The notes under the pieces were generated by a model, which saw nothing but the letters and a program-made list of their open reading frames with translations, ran no database searches and was not told the origin of the DNA. From JAUNQW01 sp043424615 (GTDB lineage Bacteria > Bacillota > Bacilli > Lactobacillales > Carnobacteriaceae_A): a stretch of 64,000 nt of DNA. A program made the position numbers and the translations under genes. Location: positions 1 through 64,000 of the forward strand of contig JBHWOX010000009.1 in NCBI GenBank assembly GCA_043424615.1, written 5' to 3'. Shown piece after piece: positions 9,830 through 17,685 of this stretch. Each line of letters begins with the position of its first letter. The stretch's first letter is position 1.

Positions 9830-10849
9830 ATGTCAGAAACCAAAGAAAATACGTCAACCATTATTGTCCGTCCCTTGGAAAATTATCGGGGCGATTGTAA
9901 TGTGTCCACCCTGCGTCCATGGATGGGTACCGACTATATGCAGATTCCAGAGTGTTTGGATATCATTTATGATCTCAACCACTGGCAGCTGCTGACGGCT
10001 TTAGAGAAAATTGAGGCCCTGATCGTCAAAAAACCAGAGCTGACTCATGATCTCTGGCGGTTAAAGGCAGAAGTTTATGGCCTATACGATAAATTTGACG
10101 AACTTTATGAGCAATGTGAAACAATCTTGGAGTTTCTACCAGAGGATCCGCAAGCTCTGTTCTTGTCGACTTTTTATGGTCGCTTATTCGATATTCCTAT
10201 TGATGAACACAAGCATTTTGAAACTTTACAGGAATGTCATCCTGAGCTGGCTGATAAGCTGGTTGGCTTGGTTGACTTTATCGACACCCATTCCAAACGA
10301 ACAGATTTTGAAAATGAGATGGACGACTTAGAAGAAGTGGAACTCATCTGTATGTTTGGTTATCTGGTTTATGAAGAAGGGTCTCTGGCGCCCACCACCA
10401 TCAAGCGCGCTTCCAAAACGCTCGAACTTGCTCAGCGCTTCCCTCAGGCTGAAATTATGGTGTCCGGGGGGGCAGTCAATAGCCCCTATGTGGAATCAGC
10501 CGGCATTAAAAACTGGCTGATCGACCAGGGAGTGGACGCTGACCGCATCATCATTGACCCCTTTGCTAAGGATACGGTGGGGAATATCCAAGCCTTCTGT
10601 GATGCCATCAAGCAAAAAGACTTGGACCAAGTGGTGATCGTTAGCTCCATGGACCACCTGCCCCGCTGTTATATGGGGGTCTATACCCAGCTTATGAGCA
10701 TGGGAGTGGACTGCGACATTTACGCTGCCGCTTATGAAAAACCTTATTCACAAGAGATTTCTGAAGACGAAACCTACCGCGAATACCAAACCCTACTGCG
10801 GACGGCCCATTGCTTTACTAAGAGCGATTTTAAAGCTTATCAGTATTAA
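9830..10849 (+). CDS. YdcF/SanA-like DUF218 domain protein
   Basis: The start ATG at 9830 is preceded by AAGGAGGAGGGAGG; a longer frame back to 9761 lacks such a site. The 339-residue protein has a largely helical N-terminal half (TPR-like character, about residues 50-180). Its C-terminal DUF218 domain is recognisable from MVSGGAVNSPYVESAG, the GVDADRIIIDPFAKDTVGN segment and VVIVSSMDHLPRC. DUF218 proteins (ElyC, SanA, YdcF) are envelope-linked and poorly defined biochemically. No signal peptide or membrane segment is visible, so this one is probably cytoplasmic. It is followed by its own terminator. Confidence 0.8.
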   Translation: MSETKENTSTIIVRPLENYRGDCNVSTLRPWMGTDYMQIPECLDIIYDLNHWQLLTALEKIEALIVKKPELTHDLWRLKAEVYGLYDKFDELYEQCETILEFLPEDPQALFLSTFYGRLFDIPIDEHKHFETLQECHPELADKLVGLVDFIDTHSKRTDFENEMDDLEEVELICMFGYLVYEEGSLAPTTIKRASKTLELAQRFPQAEIMVSGGAVNSPYVESAGIKNWLIDQGVDADRIIIDPFAKDTVGNIQAFCDAIKQKDLDQVVIVSSMDHLPRCYMGVYTQLMSMGVDCDIYAAAYEKPYSQEISEDETYREYQTLLRTAHCFTKSDFKAYQY

Positions 10850-10857
10850 ATCATCCA

Positions 10858-10897
10858 AACGCTAAGAGCTATGATTCAAGCTCTTGGCGTTTTTTTA
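10858..10897 (+). terminator. Terminator after the DUF218 gene
   Basis: AACGCTAAGAGCT (10858-10870) pairs with AGCTCTTGGCGTT (10879-10891), followed by T residues. Confidence 0.85.
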
Positions 10898-10906
10898 TTA
10901 AATCCC

Positions 10907-10935
10907 TTGTGTTTTTTTATGATTTGTTTGATAAT
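10907..10935 (+). promoter_or_regulatory. Candidate glnA promoter
   Basis: TTGTGT (10907-10912) and GATAAT (10930-10935) are separated by 17 bases, ending 37 bp before the glnA ATG. I found no clear GlnR/TnrA box in the short intergenic region. Confidence 0.4.
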
Positions 10936-10972
10936 TTTCAAGTAAAATTCAATGACAGATAGGAGATTACCC

Positions 10973-12307
10973 ATGTCAAACTGGACCAAACAAGCAATTA
11001 TCAATGACGCTGAAAGACAAGATGTTCACTTTATCCGCCTAGCTTTCACTGATATGAATGGCTTTTTCAAGAATGTTGAAGTGCCCATATACCAGCTTGA
11101 AAAAGTGCTCAACAATGAAACCATGTTTGACGGTTCTTCTATTGCCGGTTTTGCAAAAATCGAGTCGTCGGATATGTACCTTCACCCTGACTTATCCACT
11201 TGGACTGTTTTTTCAAATGAAGACCCGACCCAGAGCGTGGCCTTTTTAATCTGTAATGTCCACGATGCTGAAGGACGCCCTTTTGCTGGAGATCCGCGAG
11301 GGAATCTGGTCCAAAAGATGGAGGGCTTGAAAGAATACGGCTTTACGGACTTTAATTTAGGAGCGGAAGCTGAATTCTACTTATTCAAACGTGATGAAAA
11401 TGGTCAACCGACTCTTGAGCCCAATGACCGTGCCTTTTATTTCGATATGAACCCGACTGACTTAGGAGAAGCTTGCCGCCGTGACATTGTCATGCAATTG
11501 GATGAATTGGGCTTTTCAGTGGAGGCCCACCACCATGAATGCGGGCTAGGGCAACATGAGATCAATTTTAAATTTTCAAGTGTGGTGGAAGCCTGTGACC
11601 GCATCCAAATCTTTAAATGGATTGTCAAAACAACGGCTCCTAAATATGGCCTACACGCCAGCTTCATGCCAAAACCTTTGTTCAATGATGCAGGTAACGG
11701 CATGCATTGTAATATGTCCTTGATGGCCGAAGATAGCAATGCTTTTTACGATGAACACTCGTCTTCTGCTTTATCAGATACAGCCATGCATTTTATGGCA
11801 GGGATTTTAGAACATTCCCCAGCCATTACCGCCATTGCCAACCCCATCGTGAACTCTTATAAACGCTTGGTGCCTGGTTTTGAAGCGCCCGTTTACATTG
11901 CCTGGTCTGCTCAAAACCGCACCCCCCTCATCCGTATCCCTGCTTCTCGGGGAATGGGGACACGCATCGAGTTACGGTCCGTCGACCCAGCAGCTAACCC
12001 TTACTTGACCATGGCCGTCCTCCTTCAAAGTGGCTTGGATGGCATCCAACGCCAATTAGACCCCGGAGAGCCGGTGGATGAAAATATTTTCAAAATGACT
12101 GCCAATGACTTAAAAGAGCGCGGAATCAAACAACTGCCAACGACTTTAGGGGAGGCAATCAAGGCCCTTGAAGCAGATAAAGAAGTGAAAGCGGCTTTAG
12201 GAGAGCAAATTGCTAGCCACTTCATCCAAGAGAAGCGGCAAGAATTCTACGACTATGAAATGCAAGTAACCTCCTGGGAAATCGACCGTTATTTTAACCA
12301 TATTTAA
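10973..12307 (+). CDS. glnA: Type I glutamine synthetase
   Basis: It catalyses ATP-dependent formation of glutamine from glutamate and ammonia. The start ATG at 10973 has TAGGAG eight bases upstream; the in-frame codon at 10952 does not. The 444-residue length is exactly that of Gram-positive GlnA. Visible signatures are MFDGSSIAGF near residue 51, GAEAEFYLF near 130, the metal/ATP residues in EAHHHECGLGQHEI, and NPIVNSYKRLVPGFEAP. Unlike the usual glnR-glnA arrangement no glnR precedes it here; the neighbours are unrelated. The Lys-Glu-rich adenylylation loop of enterobacterial enzymes is absent, as normal for this class. Confidence 0.97.
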   Translation: MSNWTKQAIINDAERQDVHFIRLAFTDMNGFFKNVEVPIYQLEKVLNNETMFDGSSIAGFAKIESSDMYLHPDLSTWTVFSNEDPTQSVAFLICNVHDAEGRPFAGDPRGNLVQKMEGLKEYGFTDFNLGAEAEFYLFKRDENGQPTLEPNDRAFYFDMNPTDLGEACRRDIVMQLDELGFSVEAHHHECGLGQHEINFKFSSVVEACDRIQIFKWIVKTTAPKYGLHASFMPKPLFNDAGNGMHCNMSLMAEDSNAFYDEHSSSALSDTAMHFMAGILEHSPAITAIANPIVNSYKRLVPGFEAPVYIAWSAQNRTPLIRIPASRGMGTRIELRSVDPAANPYLTMAVLLQSGLDGIQRQLDPGEPVDENIFKMTANDLKERGIKQLPTTLGEAIKALEADKEVKAALGEQIASHFIQEKRQEFYDYEMQVTSWEIDRYFNHI

Positions 12308-12315
12308 GACTTTCG

Positions 12316-12338
12316 ACCGCCTGTTCAGGCGGTTTTTC
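12316..12338 (+). terminator. glnA terminator
   Basis: CCGCCTG-TTC-AGGCGG hairpin followed by TTTTT, nine bases after the glnA stop. Confidence 0.85.
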
Positions 12339-12361
12339 TATTGGAAAAAGCCTCTCTCATT

Positions 12362-12399
12362 AAACAAAACAAGCCCTGGTTCGGCCGGAACCAGGGCTT
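12362..12399 (-). terminator. nusG terminator
   Basis: AAGCCCTGGTTC and GGAACCAGGGCTT form a 12-bp stem with loop GGCC. On the minus strand TTGTTTTGTTT follows. It lies directly after the nusG stop codon. Confidence 0.8.
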
Positions 12400-12403
12400 T
12401 AAC

Positions 12404-12961
12404 TTAGGCTTGATTATAAATTTTTGATATTTGATCGTAGTCCAATTCAGCTGATGTTTGGCGGCCGAACATTTCGATGGAAACATGGACTTTTCCTTTT
12501 TCTTCGTCGGTGGCCTCAACGACCCCTTCCATGCCTTCGAAGGCCCCTTCATTCACAGATACACGTTCGCCAATCTCCAAATCGATATTGCGGCGGCGGG
12601 TATTGATTTGTTCTGGATTCAAGAGGGCTTCCACTTCATCTTCTAACAGTGGAGCAGGTTTACTTCCTGCCCCTTGTGATCCTACAAAACCTGTCACACC
12701 AGGGGTATTACGAACCACATACCAGGCTTGGTCAGACATGATCATTTCCACAAGCACATAGCCAGGGAAGATTTTTTTGGTCTTGGTTTGGTCATCACTC
12801 TTAGGATCGGGCACTTCTTCCGTCGGCACCATCACACGAAAGATATTTTCTTCCATGGCCATGCTTTCTTTCCGCAGGTCAATGTTTTGTTTGACTTTGT
12901 TTTCATAACCTGAATAAGTGTGCAACACATACCATCTTTTATCCGCTTCATTTACTGCCAT
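12404..12961 (-). CDS. nusG: Transcription termination/antitermination factor NusG
   Basis: NusG binds RNA polymerase and modulates pausing and termination. The 185-residue protein has the NGN domain (RWYVLHTYSGYENKVKQNI, FPGYVLVEMIMSDQAWYVVR, residues 9-115) and a C-terminal KOW domain (residues 130-183, GERVSVNEGAFEGMEGVVE). The start ATG follows GGAGG. It is the third gene of rpmG-secE-nusG but has its own upstream promoter and a hairpin terminator in its leader. Confidence 0.98.
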   Translation of the reverse strand: MAVNEADKRWYVLHTYSGYENKVKQNIDLRKESMAMEENIFRVMVPTEEVPDPKSDDQTKTKKIFPGYVLVEMIMSDQAWYVVRNTPGVTGFVGSQGAGSKPAPLLEDEVEALLNPEQINTRRRNIDLEIGERVSVNEGAFEGMEGVVEATDEEKGKVHVSIEMFGRQTSAELDYDQISKIYNQA

Positions 12962-12991
12962 CGTAAACCTCCATTTTCATTTTTTATAAAT

Positions 12992-13015
12992 AAAAAAACC
13001 TTCTGCTCGAAGGTT
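12992..13015 (-). terminator. Intrinsic terminator between secE and nusG
   Basis: In minus sense GAAGGTT-type arms (AACCTTC/GAAGGTT) enclose a short loop, immediately followed by seven T. The structure lies after secE but downstream of a promoter candidate for nusG. It may terminate rpmG-secE transcripts partially and attenuate nusG. Confidence 0.7.
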
Positions 13016-13038
13016 CAAAAGATTGCTTGGTCTCTATC

Positions 13039-13068
13039 AGTATAGCACAGCAGGAAGGAATCGCTCAA
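13039..13068 (-). promoter_or_regulatory. Candidate nusG promoter
   Basis: TTGAGC (13063-13068) and an extended -10 TGTGCTATACT (TATACT at 13039-13044), spacing 18. The predicted start near 13031 lies upstream of the hairpin at 12997-13015. Confidence 0.5.
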
Positions 13069-13075
13069 TAGTCTT

Positions 13076-13246
13076 TTAACGGATAATCCAGCCTAAAGCT
13101 TTTTGAACAATCCAGTCTACCGCGTAAAAGAAAATAGAGAACAAAATAATCGTTGAAAAAACGGTACCAGAGTCACTCATCAATTCTTTTCCGCCTGGCC
13201 AGTCGACCTGTTTCATTTCGTGGGCGACTTCTTTAAAAAATCCCAT
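13076..13246 (-). CDS. secE: Preprotein translocase subunit SecE
   Basis: SecE is the essential small membrane subunit of the SecYEG channel. Reading the minus strand gives 56 residues from ATG 13244-13246: MGFFKEVAHEMKQVDWPGGK, then ELMSDSGTVFSTIILFSIFF and a single transmembrane helix ending GWIIR. The cytosolic amphipathic helix with the conserved V-x-WP motif followed by one membrane span is typical of Gram-positive SecE. AGGAGG (13252-13257 in minus sense) overlaps the rpmG stop codon, so the two genes are translationally adjacent. Confidence 0.95.
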   Translation of the reverse strand: MGFFKEVAHEMKQVDWPGGKELMSDSGTVFSTIILFSIFFYAVDWIVQKALGWIIR

Positions 13247-13255
13247 GTCAACCTC

Positions 13256-13411
13256 CTATTTATCTTCTCGGTGTAAGGTGTGTTTTTTACAGTGTTTACA
13301 AAATTTCTTTAATTCTAAACGTTCCGTTCGGGTTGAACTTTCACTTTTCGGTGAGGCATAATTGCGTGCACCACAAACCGTACAAGCTAAGACTAATTTT
13401 TTTGCTGCCAC
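13256..13411 (-). CDS. rpmG: 50S ribosomal protein L33 (bL33), zinc-ribbon type
   Basis: The minus strand encodes 51 residues from GTG 13409-13411: (M)AAKKLVLACTVCGARNYAS through HCKKHTLHREDK. Cys10, Cys13, Cys38 and Cys41 form the CxxC...CxxC zinc ribbon of the C+ form of L33. GAGGG precedes the start. The rpmG-secE-nusG order is conserved in Firmicutes. Confidence 0.95.
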   Translation of the reverse strand: MAAKKLVLACTVCGARNYASPKSESSTRTERLELKKFCKHCKKHTLHREDK

Positions 13412-13442
13412 ATCTATCCCTCATTTCTTTTCATACCTAATT

Positions 13443-13471
13443 ATCCTAGCACATGATAACTTAACAGTCAA
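13443..13471 (-). promoter_or_regulatory. Promoter of rpmG-secE
   Basis: TTGACT (13466-13471) and TAGGAT (13443-13448) with 17-base spacing and an upstream TG (extended -10), 32 bp before the rpmG start. Confidence 0.65.
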
Positions 13472-13528
13472 TGCATGATCCCCTAGCCTATGGTAAACTA
13501 CAAACAAGTCAAACAAAGGAGTTTTTTT

Positions 13529-14215
13529 ATGACACCCACTATTTTATACGAAGATAACCACTTGCTCTGTGTGCAAAAACCGGTCAATATGCCGGTGCAA
13601 GAAGATGCCTCTGGGGATTTAGATCTTCTAACTGCCCTCAAGCAATTTATTAAAGAACGTGACCATAAACCAGGTAATGTTTTTTTAGCTCTGGTCCACC
13701 GCCTAGACCGGCCCGTCGGTGGAGCCATGGTGTTTGCCAAAACATCCAAGGCTGCCTCCCGCCTAGCCAATGAAATCCAACATGGTCGATTCGACCGCTC
13801 ATACTTGGCCGTGGTTCACGGGAAAGTTCAACCCGCCCAAGATACCTTGGAAGATTATCTGTGGAAAGATCAAGGTAAAAATATGTCCTTCGTCGTTGAA
13901 AAAAATAAAAAGAAGGCAAAATTTGCCCGCCTTTCTTACCGTAGCTTGGACCAGCAGGAAGGATTGAGCTTATTGGAAGTGACCTTAGACACCGGCCGCT
14001 CCCACCAAATTCGCGTCCAACTCAGCCATATCCACCATCCCATCTGGGGCGACCAAAAGTATGGCCAAGAGCAAGCTAAAGTAGGCCAGCAAATTGCCTT
14101 ATGGGCCAAGGACTTAGCTTTTAAGCATCCGACCAAGGATGAAATCATTCGTGTCCACTGCCTGCCCGACCAAAAGCAACCTTGGTACTTATTCTCAACC
14201 GATATAATGGATTAA
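13529..14215 (+). CDS. RluA-family RNA pseudouridine synthase
   Basis: It isomerises uridine to pseudouridine in rRNA or tRNA. The start ATG at 13529 has AAAGGAG seven to eight bases upstream; the longer frame from 13490 runs through the ribosome site. The 228-residue protein carries the catalytic motif HRLDRPVGGAMVFAKTS (Asp in RLD) and the later GRSHQIRVQLSHIHHPIWGD segment typical of the family. There is no N-terminal S4 domain, so it is the short form. The exact target cannot be told from sequence. It is divergent from rpmG and monocistronic. Confidence 0.92.
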   Translation: MTPTILYEDNHLLCVQKPVNMPVQEDASGDLDLLTALKQFIKERDHKPGNVFLALVHRLDRPVGGAMVFAKTSKAASRLANEIQHGRFDRSYLAVVHGKVQPAQDTLEDYLWKDQGKNMSFVVEKNKKKAKFARLSYRSLDQQEGLSLLEVTLDTGRSHQIRVQLSHIHHPIWGDQKYGQEQAKVGQQIALWAKDLAFKHPTKDEIIRVHCLPDQKQPWYLFSTDIMD

Positions 14216-14229
14216 AGGCTGTGCTTAAC

Positions 14230-14593
14230 TTATCCACACTTATCCACATCTTCACATGTCCTCCAAGCGCATTATTGAGCACTTTTGTTAAAAAAAGCCT
14301 CTGTTTTTCCACACTTATCCACAGTTATCCACACTTTTGAACACGTCTTTAACAGCTCTTCAGAAAGCTTAGATATCAGTCTTTATTCGACTTATTTATT
14401 AACCTTATAAGTCGATATCCACAAGTTTTTCAGAAGGGTGTGAATAACTTTTCCTCAAGAATCGTTATTATTCACACTTAGACGGACTTATCCACAGTTT
14501 CTCTTTTTCCTGTGATTTAAAGTGGACAAATATGGGCCACCTCCCCTGTTGCTTGCAAGACCAAGCATGCACTTACTTTTAAAGTGTGAATAA
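14230..14593. other. Dense cluster of DnaA boxes (origin-like or DnaA-titrating region)
   Basis: Nine exact matches to TTWTNCACA occur in 364 bp. On the plus strand they are at 14230, 14240, 14305, 14315, 14325, 14468 and 14488; on the minus strand at 14439-14447 and 14585-14593. A one-mismatch copy (ATATCCACA) is at 14415. Pairs are phased 10 bp apart (14230/14240 and 14305/14315/14325). An AT-rich stretch with TTATTTATTAACC lies in the middle (about 14370-14410). No gene occupies 14216-14723. DnaA boxes of this density are known from oriC and from DnaA-box clusters elsewhere. dnaA and dnaN are not in the window, although htrA and walRKHIJ often lie near oriC in this order. Confidence 0.85.
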
Positions 14594-14625
14594 ATCTTGG
14601 AGGGGGACCCTATCTTCTTTCTATT

Positions 14626-14703
14626 ATTTAAAACAAAAAGACCTGCCCATCCAGTGGCCTCCCCTCCTTGCGAGGGAAGAGGAGCTGATGGCAGCAGGTC
14701 TTA
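14626..14703 (-). terminator. Terminator of the wal-htrA operon
   Basis: AAGACCTGC and GCAGGTCTT arms (ends near 14636 and 14703) enclose a long imperfect stem (CCATC...GATGG, CTCCTC...GAGGGGAGG). On the minus strand TTTTGTTTT follows. It starts about 20 bp after the htrA stop. Confidence 0.7.
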
Positions 14704-14723
14704 TTTTTATTGGGAAAAAGTCA

Positions 14724-15926
14724 TTAAATCGAATCGGCTGGACGCATGGTTACTGTGGTCGTTTGTTTTTCACCATCGCGGTAAAATTCTAATTCGACTT
14801 CTGAGCCGACTTCAGAGCTGTAGATGTTTTGACGAAGTTCGACACTGCCCGTCACAGGTTCGCCATTGAAGCCAACAATCACGTCATAATCTTGTAGGCC
14901 GGCATCATCGGCTGGTGAGCCTGGGACCACACTGGAAACCACTACCCCTTGTTCCAAGTCTTCAGGGAGTTTCAAGAGAGCTTGTTCATCCGCGGAAATG
15001 AAGGAAAGATCCATCAAACCAATCCCGAGATAAGGACGGATGACCTCACCGTTTTCTTCCAGCTGTTTCACTATATCTTTCACGTCGTTAGAAGGAATGG
15101 CAAAGCCCATCCCTTCGACAGTTGAGCTGGAAATTTTCATAGAGTTGATTCCAATGACTTGGCCAGCCGCATTGACTAAAGCCCCACCAGAGTTTCCTGG
15201 GTTAATGGCAGCGTCCGTTTGGATAGCGGATGTTTCCCAGTCCACTTGTTGGTCTCCATCGGTATCCACTGGCACGGAACGGCCGATCCCCGAAATAATA
15301 CCGGCAGTCACTGAAGAAGCGAATTCTGTTCCAAGAGGGGAACCGATGGCAATAGCAGGTTCTCCCACTACGAGTTGGTCAGAATCACCAAATTCTGCCA
15401 CAGTCGTCACGGCGTCATTTGGTATTTTAAGAACGGCTAGGTCTGTCCACACATCACTTCCGACGAGTTCCGCTTCAACGGTGGTGCCATCCATGAATAA
15501 CACTTCTAGGGCATCAGAACCGTCCACCACGTGGTTATTGGTCACCACATAGGCGTCGCCACCTTCTGACTTGTAGATGACCCCACTACCGGTTCCGGCT
15601 TGTTCTAAGGTCGGTTCGCCACTCATATCAGGAGTAGGCAAACCATAGAAGTCCAAGATACTGCTCAAGTCTCCATTGATTTGTTGCATGTTCATGACGG
15701 AGACCACGGCTTCGTCAGCCGCTTCCACAGCAGCTGTAACGCCAGACGCAAAGTCTGTTGAGCCTTGCGGTTTTTTATTATCTTTTTCTGTGCCTTGGCT
15801 GCTTTGTTCTTCTTGTTGAGCATCTTGATTGCCAGAGGGCTCATCTTCTGTTGTGGCGGTGTCACAGGCCGTTAGTAGAGTGGCAGCTGATAAGAGGCTG
15901 ACCAGTAATTTCTTTTTATTCAACAT
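14724..15926 (-). CDS. htrA: HtrA/DegP-like serine protease, predicted lipoprotein
   Basis: A surface quality-control protease of the S1C family. The 400-residue protein has a trypsin-like domain with catalytic triad His132 (TNNHVVDG), Asp162 (TDLAVLKI) and Ser246 (NPGNSGGAL), followed by one C-terminal PDZ domain (about residues 310-395, VVSSVVPGSPADDAGL). The N-terminus reads LLSAATLLTAC, a lipobox with Cys21, followed by an acidic Gln/Ser-rich linker. Most Gram-positive HtrA proteins use an uncleaved membrane helix instead. AAAGGAG precedes the ATG. It is the last gene of the wal operon, the usual position in Lactobacillales. Confidence 0.95.
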   Translation of the reverse strand: MLNKKKLLVSLLSAATLLTACDTATTEDEPSGNQDAQQEEQSSQGTEKDNKKPQGSTDFASGVTAAVEAADEAVVSVMNMQQINGDLSSILDFYGLPTPDMSGEPTLEQAGTGSGVIYKSEGGDAYVVTNNHVVDGSDALEVLFMDGTTVEAELVGSDVWTDLAVLKIPNDAVTTVAEFGDSDQLVVGEPAIAIGSPLGTEFASSVTAGIISGIGRSVPVDTDGDQQVDWETSAIQTDAAINPGNSGGALVNAAGQVIGINSMKISSSTVEGMGFAIPSNDVKDIVKQLEENGEVIRPYLGIGLMDLSFISADEQALLKLPEDLEQGVVVSSVVPGSPADDAGLQDYDVIVGFNGEPVTGSVELRQNIYSSEVGSEVELEFYRDGEKQTTTVTMRPADSI

Positions 15927-16004
15927 CCATTCACTCCTTTGAATGACTCTTGCTAGTATTAGGCTAAGGTTAAAGAAAGATTTTTAAGAAAGACTTAAAT
16001 TCAT

Positions 16005-16814
16005 TTAAATAGTGTATAAAGATGTCGCTTCTTCTGGATCGGTATCATAGAGCCAAAATTGGTGGTTCACACCACAATCTTTGGCGGTCAAGATATCCGT
16101 GGACGTTTGCCGAGCGACCTCTTTGACATTGTTTTCCTTGGACAAGTGGCCCAGATAGACACGTTTGGTTTTATCGCCGACCATTTCAGCTAGGGCCAAG
16201 GCCCCATCATCATTGGACAGATGGCCCTTATCTGACAGGATCCGTTGTTTGAGATGCCAAGGATACTTGCCATAACGTAATAATTCAACATCATGGTTGC
16301 TTTCAAACAGATAGCAGTCCGCGTTTTTTAGCATGGAACGCATGCGGTCACTCACATAACCTGTATCCGTCAGCATGACGAAGCTCTTATTGTTCTGGTG
16401 GAAGGCATAGAATTGGGGGGCTGCGGCATCATGGCTGACACCGAAGCTTTGGATATCCAAGTCTTTTAAGGTCAAGACGGTCTCCATAGGAAAGACAAAG
16501 CGTTGGTCGTCTTTAATCTTGCCAATCTTACCTTCCATAGCCTGCCAGGTCTCTTCATTGGCGTAAATGGGGAGATGATAGCGACGGGCCAGGACCCCCA
16601 CTCCCTGAATATGGTCGGAATGCTCATGAGTGACGAGAATGGCATCTAAGTCTTGGGGATCACGCTGGATAGAGGCCAATAAGTCTTCAATTTTTTTACC
16701 ACTGAGGCCCGCGTCAATTAAGAGGCGGACTTGGTTGGTTTCAACATAGGTCGAATTTCCTGTCGATCCACTCGCCAGGATACTCATACGAATACCATCT
16801 GAATCAAATATCAC
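16005..16814 (-). CDS. walJ: Metallo-beta-lactamase fold hydrolase WalJ (YycJ)
   Basis: WalJ is a cytoplasmic MBL-fold nuclease-like protein encoded in the WalRK operon. The 269-residue product has the start region RMSILASGSTGNSTYV and the metal-binding THEHSDH motif, then further conserved His/Asp (HDAAAPQFY, LTDTGYV, SNHDVELL, KGHLSNDD). Translation begins at GTG 16814 with AGGAG nine bases upstream. It follows walI by 14 bp and precedes htrA. Confidence 0.95.
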   Translation of the reverse strand: MIFDSDGIRMSILASGSTGNSTYVETNQVRLLIDAGLSGKKIEDLLASIQRDPQDLDAILVTHEHSDHIQGVGVLARRYHLPIYANEETWQAMEGKIGKIKDDQRFVFPMETVLTLKDLDIQSFGVSHDAAAPQFYAFHQNNKSFVMLTDTGYVSDRMRSMLKNADCYLFESNHDVELLRYGKYPWHLKQRILSDKGHLSNDDGALALAEMVGDKTKRVYLGHLSKENNVKEVARQTSTDILTAKDCGVNHQFWLYDTDPEEATSLYTI

Positions 16815-16828
16815 ATTAAAACGCTCCT

Positions 16829-17671
16829 TTATTGACTTGAGCTTTCTTCTTCTTCATCGCTTGGAGGCGGCAGAGTGGGAACAATAATGGTCCCATTGGT
16901 CGCATTGACCCGCTCTTCTATGATCTTGCCGGAATGTTTCATCTGAACCAGCCACACCGGAATATACATACTCAGATCATCCAGTTCTAAGGTGCGGTGG
17001 TAGCTAAGCCGGGGTTTTAAGACTTGCGATCCGGAGGGAATTTTATTGTTTTGGAATAATGTTTCAACCGCTGCCTGGTCGGTAATCAACGCCACATCTT
17101 GTCCCTGCTCACTGGTAGGACCCGCGAAGGTTTGTTCATAGGACACAATATTATTCTGGCTGTCGAGGATGAAACGGATGCTTGAACTTCCATCCGCTAT
17201 AGGAATATCGCCCACCATCTGGGTATAAATAATTTCTTGAAGTTGGGGGTGGTAGTCAAAGAATTGATAGTGGTCGCCATACATGACGGCGGAAGAGCGA
17301 ACAAAGTCGTCAATTTTCTGCCGGTCTTCTTTAGTCAGCTCTTCTTCTTCTGATAATTCAATGGGTGAGGACAAGATGGCGACATAGGTCTTGCCGTCAT
17401 CACTTAACTGGCCCGTTTGATTGGGCAGGCCAGGGGCTGATTCAGCCAGTAATTGGTGGTCTTCTGTTTGGATATAGGGCAAGGCCAGCTCCTTTTGATC
17501 CAAGGCCTCCACCACGATATTATTGCTTTCCATTTCATCTAAGACATTAATGGAAGGCGACTGGGAGGAGAAATCGACAAAATTATTTTGTTCAAAGACA
17601 ATGGATAATAAAAACAAATTTAACAAGAAGAAAGCCAATATTAAAATCCGTTCAATGCGTTTAAAATCCAT
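16829..17671 (-). CDS. walI: WalRK two-component regulatory protein WalI (YycI)
   Basis: WalI and WalH are membrane-anchored partners of the WalK sensor. The 280-residue protein has one N-terminal membrane helix (RILILAFFLLNLFLLSIVF, residues 7-25), and the rest is extracellular with the YycI fold (DVALITDQAAVETLF, LDLSMYIPVWLV-like segments). A short acidic Ser-rich tail ends the protein. GGGGGG lies before the ATG. It is 14 bp downstream of walH. Confidence 0.9.
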   Translation of the reverse strand: MDFKRIERILILAFFLLNLFLLSIVFEQNNFVDFSSQSPSINVLDEMESNNIVVEALDQKELALPYIQTEDHQLLAESAPGLPNQTGQLSDDGKTYVAILSSPIELSEEEELTKEDRQKIDDFVRSSAVMYGDHYQFFDYHPQLQEIIYTQMVGDIPIADGSSSIRFILDSQNNIVSYEQTFAGPTSEQGQDVALITDQAAVETLFQNNKIPSGSQVLKPRLSYHRTLELDDLSMYIPVWLVQMKHSGKIIEERVNATNGTIIVPTLPPPSDEEEESSSQ

Positions 17672-17685
17672 TTTCCTATCCCCCC

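Noticed and set aside
14586..14869. Short ORFs of 68-90 codons over the wal-htrA terminator
   Set aside because: They cross the terminator hairpin and run antisense into htrA; no supporting signals beyond a chance GGAGG.
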